From Mucilaginibacter gossypiicola (GTDB lineage Bacteria > Bacteroidota > Bacteroidia > Sphingobacteriales > Sphingobacteriaceae), in assembly GCF_900110105.1 (NCBI RefSeq), contig NZ_FOCL01000017.1, positions 1 to 64,000 on the forward strand: DNA of 64,000 bases, in the 5' to 3' direction. The notes beneath the pieces are model-generated. The model had not been told where the DNA came from and did not search any database. It saw nothing but the letters and a program-made list of their open reading frames with translations. Shown in pieces: positions 55,027 to 64,000 of this stretch (position 1 is the first letter of the stretch; each line of letters begins with the position of its first letter). The position numbers and the translations under genes were made by a program.

Positions 55027-57108
55027 TTACTGTTTCAAATACCAGATAATATGATCTGTTATTATTTTGCCATCCCGGTATCCTTCTGCTTTTAACTCAT
55101 TGGCCCCGGGCTGCAGATGTACATTTTTAAAAACAAGATCATACCGGGTAGTACCCGTTTCGGTTTGGGCAATTTTATGATCATTAAGATACAGGCTTAC
55201 ATTTTGTAAATTAGAGAATACCTTCACAGTTGTTACAGCCTCAACCCTTACCGAGTCCCGGCGGCCGCTGATGTAAAGTACAGGCTCTTCGCTCCAGTTG
55301 GCCTTATACCAGTAAAACGCATCCTTTTTTATTTTACGGTCATAGGTGATCAGTCCCTTCATGTTACGGGCAGGTACACCACCACCATTTGCCGACGGTA
55401 CCGAAAAATCAAACATATTCCAAACATATGATGCTACCAGATAAGGATGTTTGGCTATAATGCCCCATTGTATTTCGTGAAATTTGGTTTGATAAGTTTC
55501 CGGCCAAAATTGAGCTCCCGGATCGCCCGTTTCGCCAACATTTTCCTGTTGCTGGTTTACGTTAGCCTCCGTTCCGTACTCAGAGAGTACAACTTTATGA
55601 TCGGGATAGTTTTTCTCCAGACCGGTAACCCAGTCTTCCAGGTCAGGAATTTTGCCTTCATACCAGCCATAATACCTGTTTATGCCCTGAATGTCGGCAG
55701 CCAGGTTTGACGGACGGTCCATTTCGCCGTAACCGCTCACGCTCGCGGTAAAACGACCGGGGTCTTCTGTTTTGGCTATATCATTAAGCTCACGTGTTAA
55801 AACCGGTACAAATCCATCTGCCGAGTTGGAATAAACTTCATTGTGCAAACCCCAGTTGTAAATTGCCGGGTGATTATAATTCTGCCTTATCAATTCGGTA
55901 AGCTGTTGTTTAGCGTTCTCCCCTTCCTGGGCTGATACTGCGTTTACAAACGGAATTTCGGCCCAAATAACAAAGCCCATACTATCACATTTAGAATAAA
56001 TATATTCGGCTTGTTGATAATGGGCAAAACGGATCGAAGTTGCCCCTATTTCATAGATCATATCCAGATCAGCCTTATGTTGCTCGTTACTCAGGGCGCT
56101 CCCATAATCCTGCCACTCCTGGTGGCGGCAAACACCATATAAGCGATAAGGCTGCCCGTTAAGATAAAACCCCTTACCCGGCACAATTGAAAAATACCTT
56201 AAACCCAGCGGCTGGGTAACTTCATCAATAGTTTTGCCCTGTTTAATAATTGATGTAGTAAGCGAATACAGATAAGGATCTTTCCGGCCGTTCCATAAAT
56301 GAGGGTTATTTAACGATAGTTGCTGCGCAACTATGTTTATACCCTGCGGCTTCACCAGTTCGCTTTGCCGTACTTCTTTTACTATTTTGCCACCCCTATC
56401 CCTGATTACCGTTTTCACGGTTACCTCCTGTATTTGGGTTTCTTTGTTTTCAATTTTAGCAGTTACGCTCAGGTTAGCTTTTTGGGCATTTACATCCTGT
56501 TTAATATAAATACCGGGCGAAGCATAATCAGTTGTGCTGATATTGATTTTACCCGTTACAATTAAGTTTACCGGGCGATAAATGCCTCCATACACACCAA
56601 ACAGTTTATTATTGATGGGAATGATGTCCGGACGTTCTTCATTATTTACTTTTACCAATATCGTGTTAACTGTATCATACCGCAGCGAGTTACTGATATC
56701 AAAGCAAAAAGCTGCATAAGCCCCTTTGTGCTCCCCAATCAGTTTATTATTCACATATACATCGGCAACTGTACCTACCCCTTCAAAACGAATAAAAACA
56801 CGTTTGCCTTTCCAGTCGTTATTTACTTTAAAGTCTTTTTTGTAAAAAGCATCACCCATGTAAAAACCCTTTCCTTTCTGAATATCCTTATTATTCCAGG
56901 TATGCGGAAGGGAGATGTTTTGCCAGTCGGCAGTAGCTAATGAGATATTAGTTTTATAGGTAGCCTTTTTAAACTGCCAGTCCTGATTAAAAGGTATAAG
57001 CTGGCGGGAAGTTACTGGAATTTGTTGCGCGGCGCTGCATTCATTGTTAAAGCAAACAGCCGTAATTAATAACAAAAGGTATTTTACACAATTATATTTC
57101 ATATTCAT
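55027..57108 (-). CDS. GH2 beta-galactosidase-type enzyme (locus E)
   Basis: 693-residue secreted GH2 enzyme; signal peptide ends near CSA-A. Jelly roll (about 35-190, FNQDWQFKKA, ISLPHTWNNKD), Ig-like domain (about 195-305), TIM barrel with acid/base E424 (LHNEVYS) and nucleophile E510 (LSEYGTE), then a DUF4982-like C-terminal domain (about 610-690). It is shorter than the 782-residue galactan enzyme because it lacks the last Big-like domain. It lies 13 bases after the GH29 fucosidase gene, so the pair probably trims a fucosylated galactoside. Beta-galactosidase is the best guess; other GH2 activities are possible. Confidence 0.87.
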   Translation of the reverse strand: MNMKYNCVKYLLLLITAVCFNNECSAAQQIPVTSRQLIPFNQDWQFKKATYKTNISLATADWQNISLPHTWNNKDIQKGKGFYMGDAFYKKDFKVNNDWKGKRVFIRFEGVGTVADVYVNNKLIGEHKGAYAAFCFDISNSLRYDTVNTILVKVNNEERPDIIPINNKLFGVYGGIYRPVNLIVTGKINISTTDYASPGIYIKQDVNAQKANLSVTAKIENKETQIQEVTVKTVIRDRGGKIVKEVRQSELVKPQGINIVAQQLSLNNPHLWNGRKDPYLYSLTTSIIKQGKTIDEVTQPLGLRYFSIVPGKGFYLNGQPYRLYGVCRHQEWQDYGSALSNEQHKADLDMIYEIGATSIRFAHYQQAEYIYSKCDSMGFVIWAEIPFVNAVSAQEGENAKQQLTELIRQNYNHPAIYNWGLHNEVYSNSADGFVPVLTRELNDIAKTEDPGRFTASVSGYGEMDRPSNLAADIQGINRYYGWYEGKIPDLEDWVTGLEKNYPDHKVVLSEYGTEANVNQQQENVGETGDPGAQFWPETYQTKFHEIQWGIIAKHPYLVASYVWNMFDFSVPSANGGGVPARNMKGLITYDRKIKKDAFYWYKANWSEEPVLYISGRRDSVRVEAVTTVKVFSNLQNVSLYLNDHKIAQTETGTTRYDLVFKNVHLQPGANELKAEGYRDGKIITDHIIWYLKQ

Positions 57109-57121
57109 TTATAATGTCTGC

Positions 57122-58570
57122 TTAGGTTTTTGCTTTTTCATAGCCACCGGTTTGGCCTTTTGCCTCTTCACCTGTTTCTAAAACAATAACAAACGGTTTT
57201 TTAGGAGTTATTTGCTGATTAGGGTGAATAAAATATGTGGATGAACCTATTTCTTCGGACGTATAATTGGAAGCCGCATTATCCAGGCCATACGCTTTCC
57301 GGATCGCCATATGTGATGGAGTGGCTACCCTTAACACCCCCGACACAGGTATATTAAATACCAGCATATATATTTTGTTGCTCGCGGTACTCTTTATAAA
57401 ATAACCCCAATCCTGCTTAATGAAACCAGCATACTCTCCGTTGTAAATAGCCTCTTTATTGACGGTCATCCAATCGCCTATGGCTTTAGCCAGGCTAAGC
57501 TCTTCTGCCCTCAGCGTTCCATCAGGCTTAGGGCCAAAATTGAGTACAAAATTACCATCCAGCGAAACACATTTAGCCAGCATCTCCAGCAACTCATCGG
57601 CGGTTTTTATATGCCCCTGCCATGTTTTGGCGTAGCCCCATTGATTTTCGGGAATAGTCATTACGCAATCCCAATCATTGCCGTGAACGTCCGTTATTTT
57701 TTCCGGAATTTTGCGTTCCCAGCCTTGCTCGTAATCACCCATCAGGTTGCCGTTCGAGTCGAAATGGCGTTTACCGTATTCATCGGCCCGAAAACGGCTA
57801 CCTATGATCAGGCCCGGGTGTAGTTTTCGCATTTCTGTTTCCAAAGAGTCGGCAAAAGCGGCTTGTTTAACCCATGATTTATCCCAGGTACCATCAAACC
57901 AAAGCCCTTTAGCCGATGGATACTGCGTTAACAGTTCAAGCAGCTGGTTACGGGTAAATTGTTTAAAACGATTAAAGGCAATGCTATCATCACGGGTTTT
58001 GATATCATACCGCCAATCGGGATTGTGCCAGTCCATAACAGAAAAGTATAATATCACATCTATCCCCTGTTTATCGTAAGCCTTTACCAGCGGGCCGATA
58101 ATATCTTTTTTATAAGGCGAATTAGCTACCGTAAAATCGGTGAATTTACTCGGCCATAAACAAAATCCATCGTGATGTTTGGTAGTAATAGTAACATACT
58201 TCACCCCCATTTGCTTAGCCACGGCGGCCCATGAATCCGGGTTGAATTTTGTTGGGTTAAAGCGGTAAATTAACGAGTCATAAGCCTGCGGCGATACTTC
58301 TTTCCAGGTCCTGATCCATTCGGCCGCGCCGTTATACATTTTGCCGTTCCATTCACCCGCAGGTATTGAATATAAGCCCCAATGAATAAATTGTCCCAAA
58401 CCATAAGCCCTCCACCGGGCCATGTCTGCATCATTTCTGCGCCCCAGCCTATGGGCGCCATGTTGCAGTTGGATTATCTTTTTTTCCGGAGATGTTACCT
58501 CCTGGGCATATACACTTCCGCCCAAAAGAGAACAACATTCGGTAATTATAATCAATAATATCTTTTTCAT
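57122..58570 (-). CDS. GH29 alpha-L-fucosidase
   Basis: 482-residue exported fucosidase; signal peptide ends at VYAQ. N-terminal catalytic barrel with FIHWGLYSIPAGEW, EWIRTWKEV, YVTITTKHHDGFCLW and nucleophile D226 (GLWFDGTW), then a C-terminal beta domain. The motif set is that of GH29. It removes terminal fucose, after which the GH2 encoded downstream could act on the exposed galactose. The gene starts 86 bases after susD, with a strong hairpin in the gap, which may lower enzyme expression relative to susCD. Confidence 0.94.
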   Translation of the reverse strand: MKKILLIIITECCSLLGGSVYAQEVTSPEKKIIQLQHGAHRLGRRNDADMARWRAYGLGQFIHWGLYSIPAGEWNGKMYNGAAEWIRTWKEVSPQAYDSLIYRFNPTKFNPDSWAAVAKQMGVKYVTITTKHHDGFCLWPSKFTDFTVANSPYKKDIIGPLVKAYDKQGIDVILYFSVMDWHNPDWRYDIKTRDDSIAFNRFKQFTRNQLLELLTQYPSAKGLWFDGTWDKSWVKQAAFADSLETEMRKLHPGLIIGSRFRADEYGKRHFDSNGNLMGDYEQGWERKIPEKITDVHGNDWDCVMTIPENQWGYAKTWQGHIKTADELLEMLAKCVSLDGNFVLNFGPKPDGTLRAEELSLAKAIGDWMTVNKEAIYNGEYAGFIKQDWGYFIKSTASNKIYMLVFNIPVSGVLRVATPSHMAIRKAYGLDNAASNYTSEEIGSSTYFIHPNQQITPKKPFVIVLETGEEAKGQTGGYEKAKT

Positions 58571-58620
58571 CGTACCAGATCTCCTCGCTTCATCAATAAT
58601 ATCTCTTATGTTTAATTGAA

Positions 58621-58652
58621 CAGGCGGTCTTAACTTCTGTTAAGACCGCCTG
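58621..58652 (-). terminator. Intercistronic hairpin between locus E susD and the fucosidase gene
   Basis: A 14-base perfect stem (CAGGCGGTCTTAAC and its complement) with a four-base loop, four bases past the susD stop. There is no U tract on the minus strand, so it may protect the susCD mRNA 3' end or cause partial termination. Confidence 0.65.
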
Positions 58653-58656
58653 AATT

Positions 58657-60225
58657 TTAATATCCCGGGTTTTGTGTTAACGCTGCTCCTTTATTTACAT
58701 CAATTTCTGATTGCGGGATAGGCAGCAGCATATTATAATCTTTGATAGAACCGGCGGAGGTTGGGTTGTATTTTTTCACCCTTTCCACCAAAGTCCCTGT
58801 CCGCATCAGCGTTATACGCCTGTCTTCCTCTCCTATAAGTTCGCGGGCGCGTTCGTCCAAAATAAAATCCATATCAATATCCGATGCCTGTACCTGCGGC
58901 GCATTAGCCCTTGTACGGAGCATATTAATAGCTGCAGCGGCACCGGCTGTGTTACCTTGCTTAAACTGAGCTTCGGCCAGTAAAAGGTAGGTTTCGCCAA
59001 GGCGCATATAAATACGGTCTTTATAGGTGATAGTGCCAAACGGATCGGCGCTGGTGTATGAGTTCCATTTTGTGGTATGTGCGTATATATTTTGAATGGT
59101 ATCGGTGTTGGAAGTAACCACAACCGGCTTTCCGTAATTGGCTGATGCCGGGTCATTATAGTAATACTTACGCTGAATGTTGTAGCGGGAATTCCGCATA
59201 TCGTTATTCAAATTCAAGCTATATGTCCACCAGTTGGTAGGCCTGATACGGCCAATGCCACGCCCTCCCAATGAATCGGCAACCAGCATACCCGGAATGT
59301 TTACGTAAAACGGCACCCAAACCCTTCGGTGCTGATCTGTCGGGCTGTAACCGCCGGGGATATTAGCTTCTTCAACTACCCAAATTGCTTCGCTATTTCC
59401 CTGGCTGCGGCGCATGTTACCATAAATAAACATATCAGAAAAAGCATCGCCTGGCAATAGCGAATTAATGCCATAACGATTGCTTACCAATTTGTAAGCA
59501 CCGCCGGTAATTATTTTGCTTAACTGGGTTTCTGCAAGGGCCGGTTTATTTGCCCGCAGATAAGTGATAGCCAACAATTGTGCGGCTGCGGCGCTGTTAA
59601 TGCGGCCTTCGGCAGTAACATGAGCGACATCGGGTAAATTTGCAGTAGCAAAATTGAGGTCATTGATCTGTAAATTGATGATGGTATCTAAAGGAGCCCT
59701 TACGTAATCTGTTTTAGGCGCAGTTATTGGCGCAGTTATTAAAGGCACGCCTCCAAATAATGTCGACAAAAAATTATAAGCATAAGCCCTAAAAAACTTT
59801 GCCTCGGCTACATAACCATTAGCCTGTGCCGTAGTTAAACTTGTATTGCCAGACTGTGCCGCCTGGATAATTACGTTTGAGGCATTGATAACCTGGTAGC
59901 CCCAACGCCAGAAGCTAAGCGAGGCCGCATCCTGCGAATTTAGCTGTGAATAAGTTTCGTACGGGGCCATGGCCGATGTTGTTTGACCGTTACGGGCAAC
60001 ATCCGTACCGGTTTGGAGCAGGGCTATAATGCCCTGATCGCCCTCGTACTGATCCCTCACTATTTTTTGCAGCCCGGTTACCGCTGCTTCAAAGCTTAAA
60101 ACATCTTTTAGCGTTGATGGTGTGTACTGTGTCCGGATGTCTTCGTCCAAAAAACTTTTTTTACAGGAATTAAATGCAAGCATTCCTGTTATACCTATGA
60201 GAAGCAATGAAAATAATCTTTTCAT
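58657..60225 (-). CDS. SusD/RagB-family nutrient-binding lipoprotein (locus E)
   Basis: 522-residue SusD lipoprotein, lipobox AFNSC (Cys21) then KKSFLDEDIRTQYTP. TPR-like helices (YVAEAKFFRAYAYNFLSTLFGGVP) and the C-terminal LLLAEAQFKQGNTAGAA and ILDERARELIGEEDRRITLMR are present. The EEDRR variant of the FEGQR/W signature places it in the RagB-like side of the family. It is intact, although the SusC partner gene next to it is broken. The gap from the susC stop is 14 bases. Confidence 0.93.
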   Translation of the reverse strand: MKRLFSLLLIGITGMLAFNSCKKSFLDEDIRTQYTPSTLKDVLSFEAAVTGLQKIVRDQYEGDQGIIALLQTGTDVARNGQTTSAMAPYETYSQLNSQDAASLSFWRWGYQVINASNVIIQAAQSGNTSLTTAQANGYVAEAKFFRAYAYNFLSTLFGGVPLITAPITAPKTDYVRAPLDTIINLQINDLNFATANLPDVAHVTAEGRINSAAAAQLLAITYLRANKPALAETQLSKIITGGAYKLVSNRYGINSLLPGDAFSDMFIYGNMRRSQGNSEAIWVVEEANIPGGYSPTDQHRRVWVPFYVNIPGMLVADSLGGRGIGRIRPTNWWTYSLNLNNDMRNSRYNIQRKYYYNDPASANYGKPVVVTSNTDTIQNIYAHTTKWNSYTSADPFGTITYKDRIYMRLGETYLLLAEAQFKQGNTAGAAAAINMLRTRANAPQVQASDIDMDFILDERARELIGEEDRRITLMRTGTLVERVKKYNPTSAGSIKDYNMLLPIPQSEIDVNKGAALTQNPGY

Positions 60226-60239
60226 GATTTAGTTTTTAA

Positions 60240-61817
60240 TTATTGTAAAGTAATGTTGATACCTAAAACCGCCGTAGCTACCAGTGGATAGAACGAGCTG
60301 CCTTGATTGGCGGCGTAGCTATAAAAATCGGTTTCGGGATCCCAGCCTAACCATTTGGAGAAAGTGGCTATATTACGCCCGCTGGCATACACCTGAAGGT
60401 TCGCAATTTTTAATCCCTCAAGCATCTGTTTCGGAAAATTATAGCTTAAGGTAACATCCTTAATACGGGTATAAGAGCCCGAAACCGGGTAAGTATATTG
60501 CCTTGAATTGCTATAGCTTAATGACGGGCGGGTATTACTTTGGTTAGCCGCAGTCCAGTAACCTATACCTGCCGGAAGATTAATACGCCCTGCCTGATCC
60601 CTGTAATCATAAATAGGATTAGGCTTAAGTGCCCCCTGAAAAGTTTGTATAAATGCACTTAAAGTAAAGTTTTTATACCTGAATGTATTGGTCATACCGG
60701 CAATATATTTAGGCAGCCTCGAGCCCAGATAAGTACGATCAGCAGTATTGATCTTGCCGTCGCCATTTAAATCGGCAAACTTCAGGTCGCCGGGCTTGGC
60801 GCTGGGGTCAACAGTAAAATCGTCTCCTTTTTGCCATATACCTATCAATTTGTAATCATAAACCGCGTACAGTTGCTTGCCAAGGAAAAGATTATTAGTG
60901 ATATCGTCCTTATTATCCCCGTATAACTGTACCAATTTGTTACGGTTGGCCGAAAAGTTGACATTGGTTTCCCATGAAAAATTAGTTCCTCTGATGTTCC
61001 TGCTGGTGATGGAAAGCTCGATACCCTTGTTAGCTGTTTTACCAATATTATCCAATATGGTAGTATAGCCGGTAATATAAGGGATTTTGCGGGATAGCAG
61101 CAGGTTATATGTTTTAGTATCATAAGCATCGATGGAACCAGTGATACGATCTCTGAGAATAGAAAAATCAAGGCCGATGTTGAGGCCCTTGGTGCTTTCC
61201 CATTTTAAATTACCGTTGCCTATAGCGCTTGGGACTAAGCCAACTGTGGTAGTACTGCCGTAAATATATTGAGTTGAGCCCAATGTGGTTAAGGTATTAT
61301 AGGATGATACCCCCTGGTTGCCCGATATACCGTACGAAGCACGTAGCTTTAATTGTGATATAGATGATATTCCCTTCAGGAATGATTCTTCGTTTACGTT
61401 CCAGGCTAAGGCAACAGAGGGGAAAGTGCCATATTTATGGGCAGCGCTAAACCCCGAAAAACCATCACGACGGGCAGTAGCGGTCAATAAATATTTACCG
61501 GCGTAGCTGTAGTTGATACGCACCATTTGCGATAGTAAAGTGCTTTGTGTATAACTTGATGCAGTTTGCTGAATTTGCGCCGACCCAACATTATAAAAAT
61601 TGGTTAAATCATTAATGAAGGTATTGGCATTTAACGTATTGGTAAAAGTATAGTCCTTTTGCGAACTGTACAGGCCGGTAAAGTCAATAGTGTGCTTGCC
61701 AAAACTCCGGTTATAACTAAAAATATTTTCAATGAGCCAGTGGTTTACTTCTGAATTAGATATGGTAGCATGGCCAATGGCATCGCCGGTGTTTCTACCT
61801 GTATAATCGCCGCTCAT
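60240..61817 (-). pseudogene. C-terminal barrel half of a frameshifted SusC (locus E)
   Basis: 525-residue frame that begins inside a SusC barrel (GDYTGRNTGDAIGHATISNS) and runs to the normal SusC C-terminus. It has no signal peptide, plug or STN domain and cannot be a functional transporter alone. Its ATG overlaps the stop of the upstream half as ATGA. Reading upstream in this frame gives LNPGMS, so it continues the preceding frame after a one-base shift. Confidence 0.9.
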
Positions 61818-63523
61818 ACCTGGGTTGAGGCATAACCCGTATTTAATCTGTATTTAAAGCCCTTAATAAAAGTCGGTTTAACCTCCGCATAAAAGTTACC
61901 GTTCCAGGTTCTGTTTCTGTTAATAGTGGGCTGATAAAGCCCCAATAACGGATTGGTATATAATGCCTCCGGATACATAGGGTAGATCTGGTAACCGCCT
62001 TGTGCATTATACTCCTGCCCGTACGGGCTCATGGTAGTAGCCATGTACAGGTTGGATTTACCACCATCGTAGTTGTTGTTATTGAAGAACATGTTGGCCC
62101 CCGCACTAAGCCATGATGTTATATTGGCATCAAGATTTGAGCGGATGTTGAAGCGATGAAACTGATAGCCCTTTAAAATGCCCTTTTCCTGGGTATAATC
62201 ACCAGAAACATAATATTTAACATCGGCAGTACCACCGGATACGTTGAGGGAATGATTTTGAATAAACCCCTGCTGCGAAATTGCCTTAATCCAGTCGGTT
62301 TCCTTTCCATTCTTGTAATTATCCTGCTCATACAAATTAGGTACAGGTGCCGGGGTTTTGCCAGCCTGAGCGTCATAATCCAGGTTTTTCTGTACGTATT
62401 CGGCGCCTCCCATAGGCTTCACTTCATGAGCCATATACTCGGGCCCGGCCCATGCACTGTATTGCACAGCCGGTTTACCTGTTTTGCCTTTTTTAGTGGT
62501 TACTATGATCACACCATTTGAGCCCCTGGTACCGTAAATAGCTGTAGCCGAAGCATCCTTTAATACCTGCACCGATTCTACATCATTGGTATTGATATCG
62601 TTATACGAACCATTGTAAGGCACTCCATCCAAAACAACGAGCGGCGAATTACTTGCTGTAATAGAATGCAATCCACGTACATAAATAGAGCTTACAGAAC
62701 CCGGCGCGGATGAACCTGAAGTTATGTTCATTCCGGGAACTGAGCCTTCAATAGATTGCAGGATATTGGTAACCGGTAAATTCTCCAGTCGTTGTTTTGA
62801 TATAGAGGTGATTGAACCTGTAACATCACTTCTTTTTTGACTGCCATAACCTACCACAACCACCTGCGATAGCTCCTTTGAACTTTCCTTTAACGTGATG
62901 GTTAATGTATTTTGATTAGCAACAGGCACCTGCTGATCCTCATATCCTATTGATGAAATAACCAGCACACTGGTTGGCAGGATATTTTTCAGTTCAAACT
63001 TTCCTTCGGCATCAGTAACCGTGCCCCTGTTTCCGCCCTGTACCCTGATGGTAACACCCGGAAGTACCTGCCCCGCTGCATTAACCACAGTACCTTTTAT
63101 ATTGATATTGGCTACAACACTAATAACAGGAAAAGGCTGAACGCCCACGTTCTCATCCTGCTTTTCGGCGGCTTTGATCACTATCGTTTTTTCGAAGAAT
63201 GTATAATCAAGCGCTGTGCCCAGCAAGCATTGTTTGATAACTTCATCCAAAGATGCGTTAACAAATCTGGCATCAATTTTTGACGAAGCGTTCAACTTAC
63301 CTGCCTGATACAGTACGTCATAGCCGGTTTGTTTTTTTATTTGTTTAAAAACCTGTTTTAATGTCACATCTTTTTGTGTGAGATTAAGTTTTTGGCCAAA
63401 AGATGAAGCACTTACCTGCATCATCGTGACAAATAATAAAAGAATGGTAAGTTTCATCATCAACAGTAATTTGGGTACACGGCATTGCAGCCAACGTAAA
63501 AATTCAGGGTAAAATTTATACAT
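61814..63523 (-). pseudogene. N-terminal half of a frameshifted SusC with STN domain (locus E)
   Basis: 569-residue frame with the SusC leader (ends SSFGQ), STN (about 45-120), carboxypeptidase-like domain (about 148-220), plug with AIYGTRGSNGVIIV near residue 326, and the first barrel strands, ending abruptly at GYASTQV. Together the halves total 1094 residues, a normal SusC length. Adding one C to the CCC run (plus-strand GGG, 61822-61824) would join the frames as GYASTPGMSGDYTG. This means a recent one-base deletion or a sequencing error. All domains on both sides are otherwise well preserved. Confidence 0.9.
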
Positions 63524-63588
63524 TTGGGTATCTGTTTAAGTTAGAAATAGTATTCGACACACTTGTTCGGTTTAATCAGATGACTTTT

Positions 63589-63611
63589 CAGGGGTGCTTC
63601 CAACACCCCTG
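63589..63611 (-). terminator. Hairpin between fecR and susC (locus E)
   Basis: Stem CAGGGGTG/CACCCCTG, eight perfect pairs, loop of seven. On the minus strand the motif reads GGGGTG-TTGGAAG-CACCCC, resembling the plus-strand reading of the locus A hairpin. No T tract follows. It is 66 bases before susC. Confidence 0.5.
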
Positions 63612-63694
63612 TTTTCATGACTGATCTCCCGTTTTTTTTTTACGTTTTTTATGGAGATTTCTGGTTCGTCTTCATTTGGTTATTGGTTTATATG

Positions 63695-64000
63695 TTAATT
63701 AGTTATAACTATCAGGTTATCCTGAACCTTGAAATGGGCCACATTAGTTAGCTCAAGCGTTTTAATAACCTGCGATACATTTTTATACTTTGATACTGTA
63801 CCGCTAAAATTCAAAGCCCGCAGGGATCTGTCTTTAAATTCAACCTTAACATTATACCAGCGGGATACTTTTTTCATGATGCCTTCCAAATTTTCATCAC
63901 TAAATTGGAAGTATCCGTTTTTCCAGGCAACGGCATCGTCGGTATCTACTTCCTCAACATTCAAAATACGGGTACTAACCGTCGACTGCTGCCCTGGTTT
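63695..64000 (-). CDS. FecR-family anti-sigma factor, C-terminal part (cut by window edge)
   Basis: The minus-strand frame is open to the window end (102 residues visible, starting KPGQQSTVST). It matches the end of FecR proteins: DDAVAWKNGYFQFSDENLEG, VSRWYNVKVEF, then the final DUF4974 strands (LELTNVAHFKVQDNLIVI). The sigma gene should lie to the right of the window. It would be the signalling partner of the broken SusC of locus E. Confidence 0.9.
   Translation of the reverse strand, partial: KPGQQSTVSTRILNVEEVDTDDAVAWKNGYFQFSDENLEGIMKKVSRWYNVKVEFKDRSLRALNFSGTVSKYKNVSQVIKTLELTNVAHFKVQDNLIVITN

Noticed and set aside
1..64000. CRISPR arrays, tRNA or rRNA genes
   Set aside because: The repeats present are isolated inverted pairs, not evenly spaced direct repeats, and the gene-free gaps contain no cloverleaf or rRNA-like sequence that I could recognise.

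Overview
The window is a dense run of Bacteroidota nutrient-uptake loci. It holds five SusC/SusD outer-membrane pairs, three complete ECF sigma/FecR pairs plus the 3' part of a fourth FecR, one hybrid two-component regulator, and a set of secreted glycoside hydrolases. Long SusC N-terminal leaders, SusD lipoproteins with Cys-Lys-Lys after the lipobox, TAnnTTTG-type -7 boxes and the lack of clear Shine-Dalgarno sites all fit a Sphingobacteriaceae-like soil or plant bacterium (Mucilaginibacter/Pedobacter type). The genus is an inference. Nearly every gene is on the minus strand; the exceptions are the hybrid sensor (24980-29143) and an Hsp70-like gene (36348-37616).

Layout. 1-337: 5' part of an IS1595-type transposase cut by the window edge, followed by a nested inverted repeat. 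686-13837 (locus A): sigma, FecR, SusC, SusD, two carbohydrate-binding-type lipoproteins and a GH2 enzyme carrying a discoidin-like module. 14192-29143 (locus B): SusC, SusD, three GH53 endo-galactanases and a GH2 beta-galactosidase, with a divergent hybrid two-component sensor; this is a pectic galactan (type I arabinogalactan) utilisation locus. 29250-36076 (locus C): sigma, FecR, SusC, SusD with no enzyme. 36348-40691: Hsp70/YegD-like ATPase and a convergent M16 peptidase. 40839-54663 (locus D): sigma, FecR, SusC, SusD, DUF4843 lipoprotein, PKD-like lipoprotein, BSP-type metallopeptidase, two TlpA-like thioredoxins and a 626-residue protein ending in a DsbD-alpha-like domain. It has no glycosidase and looks like a peptide or protein uptake system tied to thiol redox chemistry. 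55027-64000 (locus E): partial FecR, a SusC broken by a one-base frameshift, SusD, GH29 alpha-L-fucosidase and GH2 beta-galactosidase.

How the parts work together. In A, C, D and E the SusC carries an STN domain that can signal through FecR to release the ECF sigma factor, so substrate arrival at the outer membrane induces the locus. In B the SusC has no STN domain and a periplasm-sensing hybrid histidine kinase with an AraC output takes that role. Two lipoprotein GH53 enzymes probably cut galactan at the cell surface. SusCD would import the fragments, and the periplasmic GH53 and GH2 would finish them.

Non-coding structure is plentiful: strong terminators at the ends of the operons, hairpins between fecR and susC at all four ECF loci, hairpins just upstream of the enzyme genes in A and E, and a roughly 180-base multi-arm palindrome between two of the GH53 genes. 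I found no tRNA, rRNA or CRISPR. The items most worth a second look are locus D, with its DsbD-alpha fusion protein, the broken SusC of locus E, and the palindromic element at 17611-17791.
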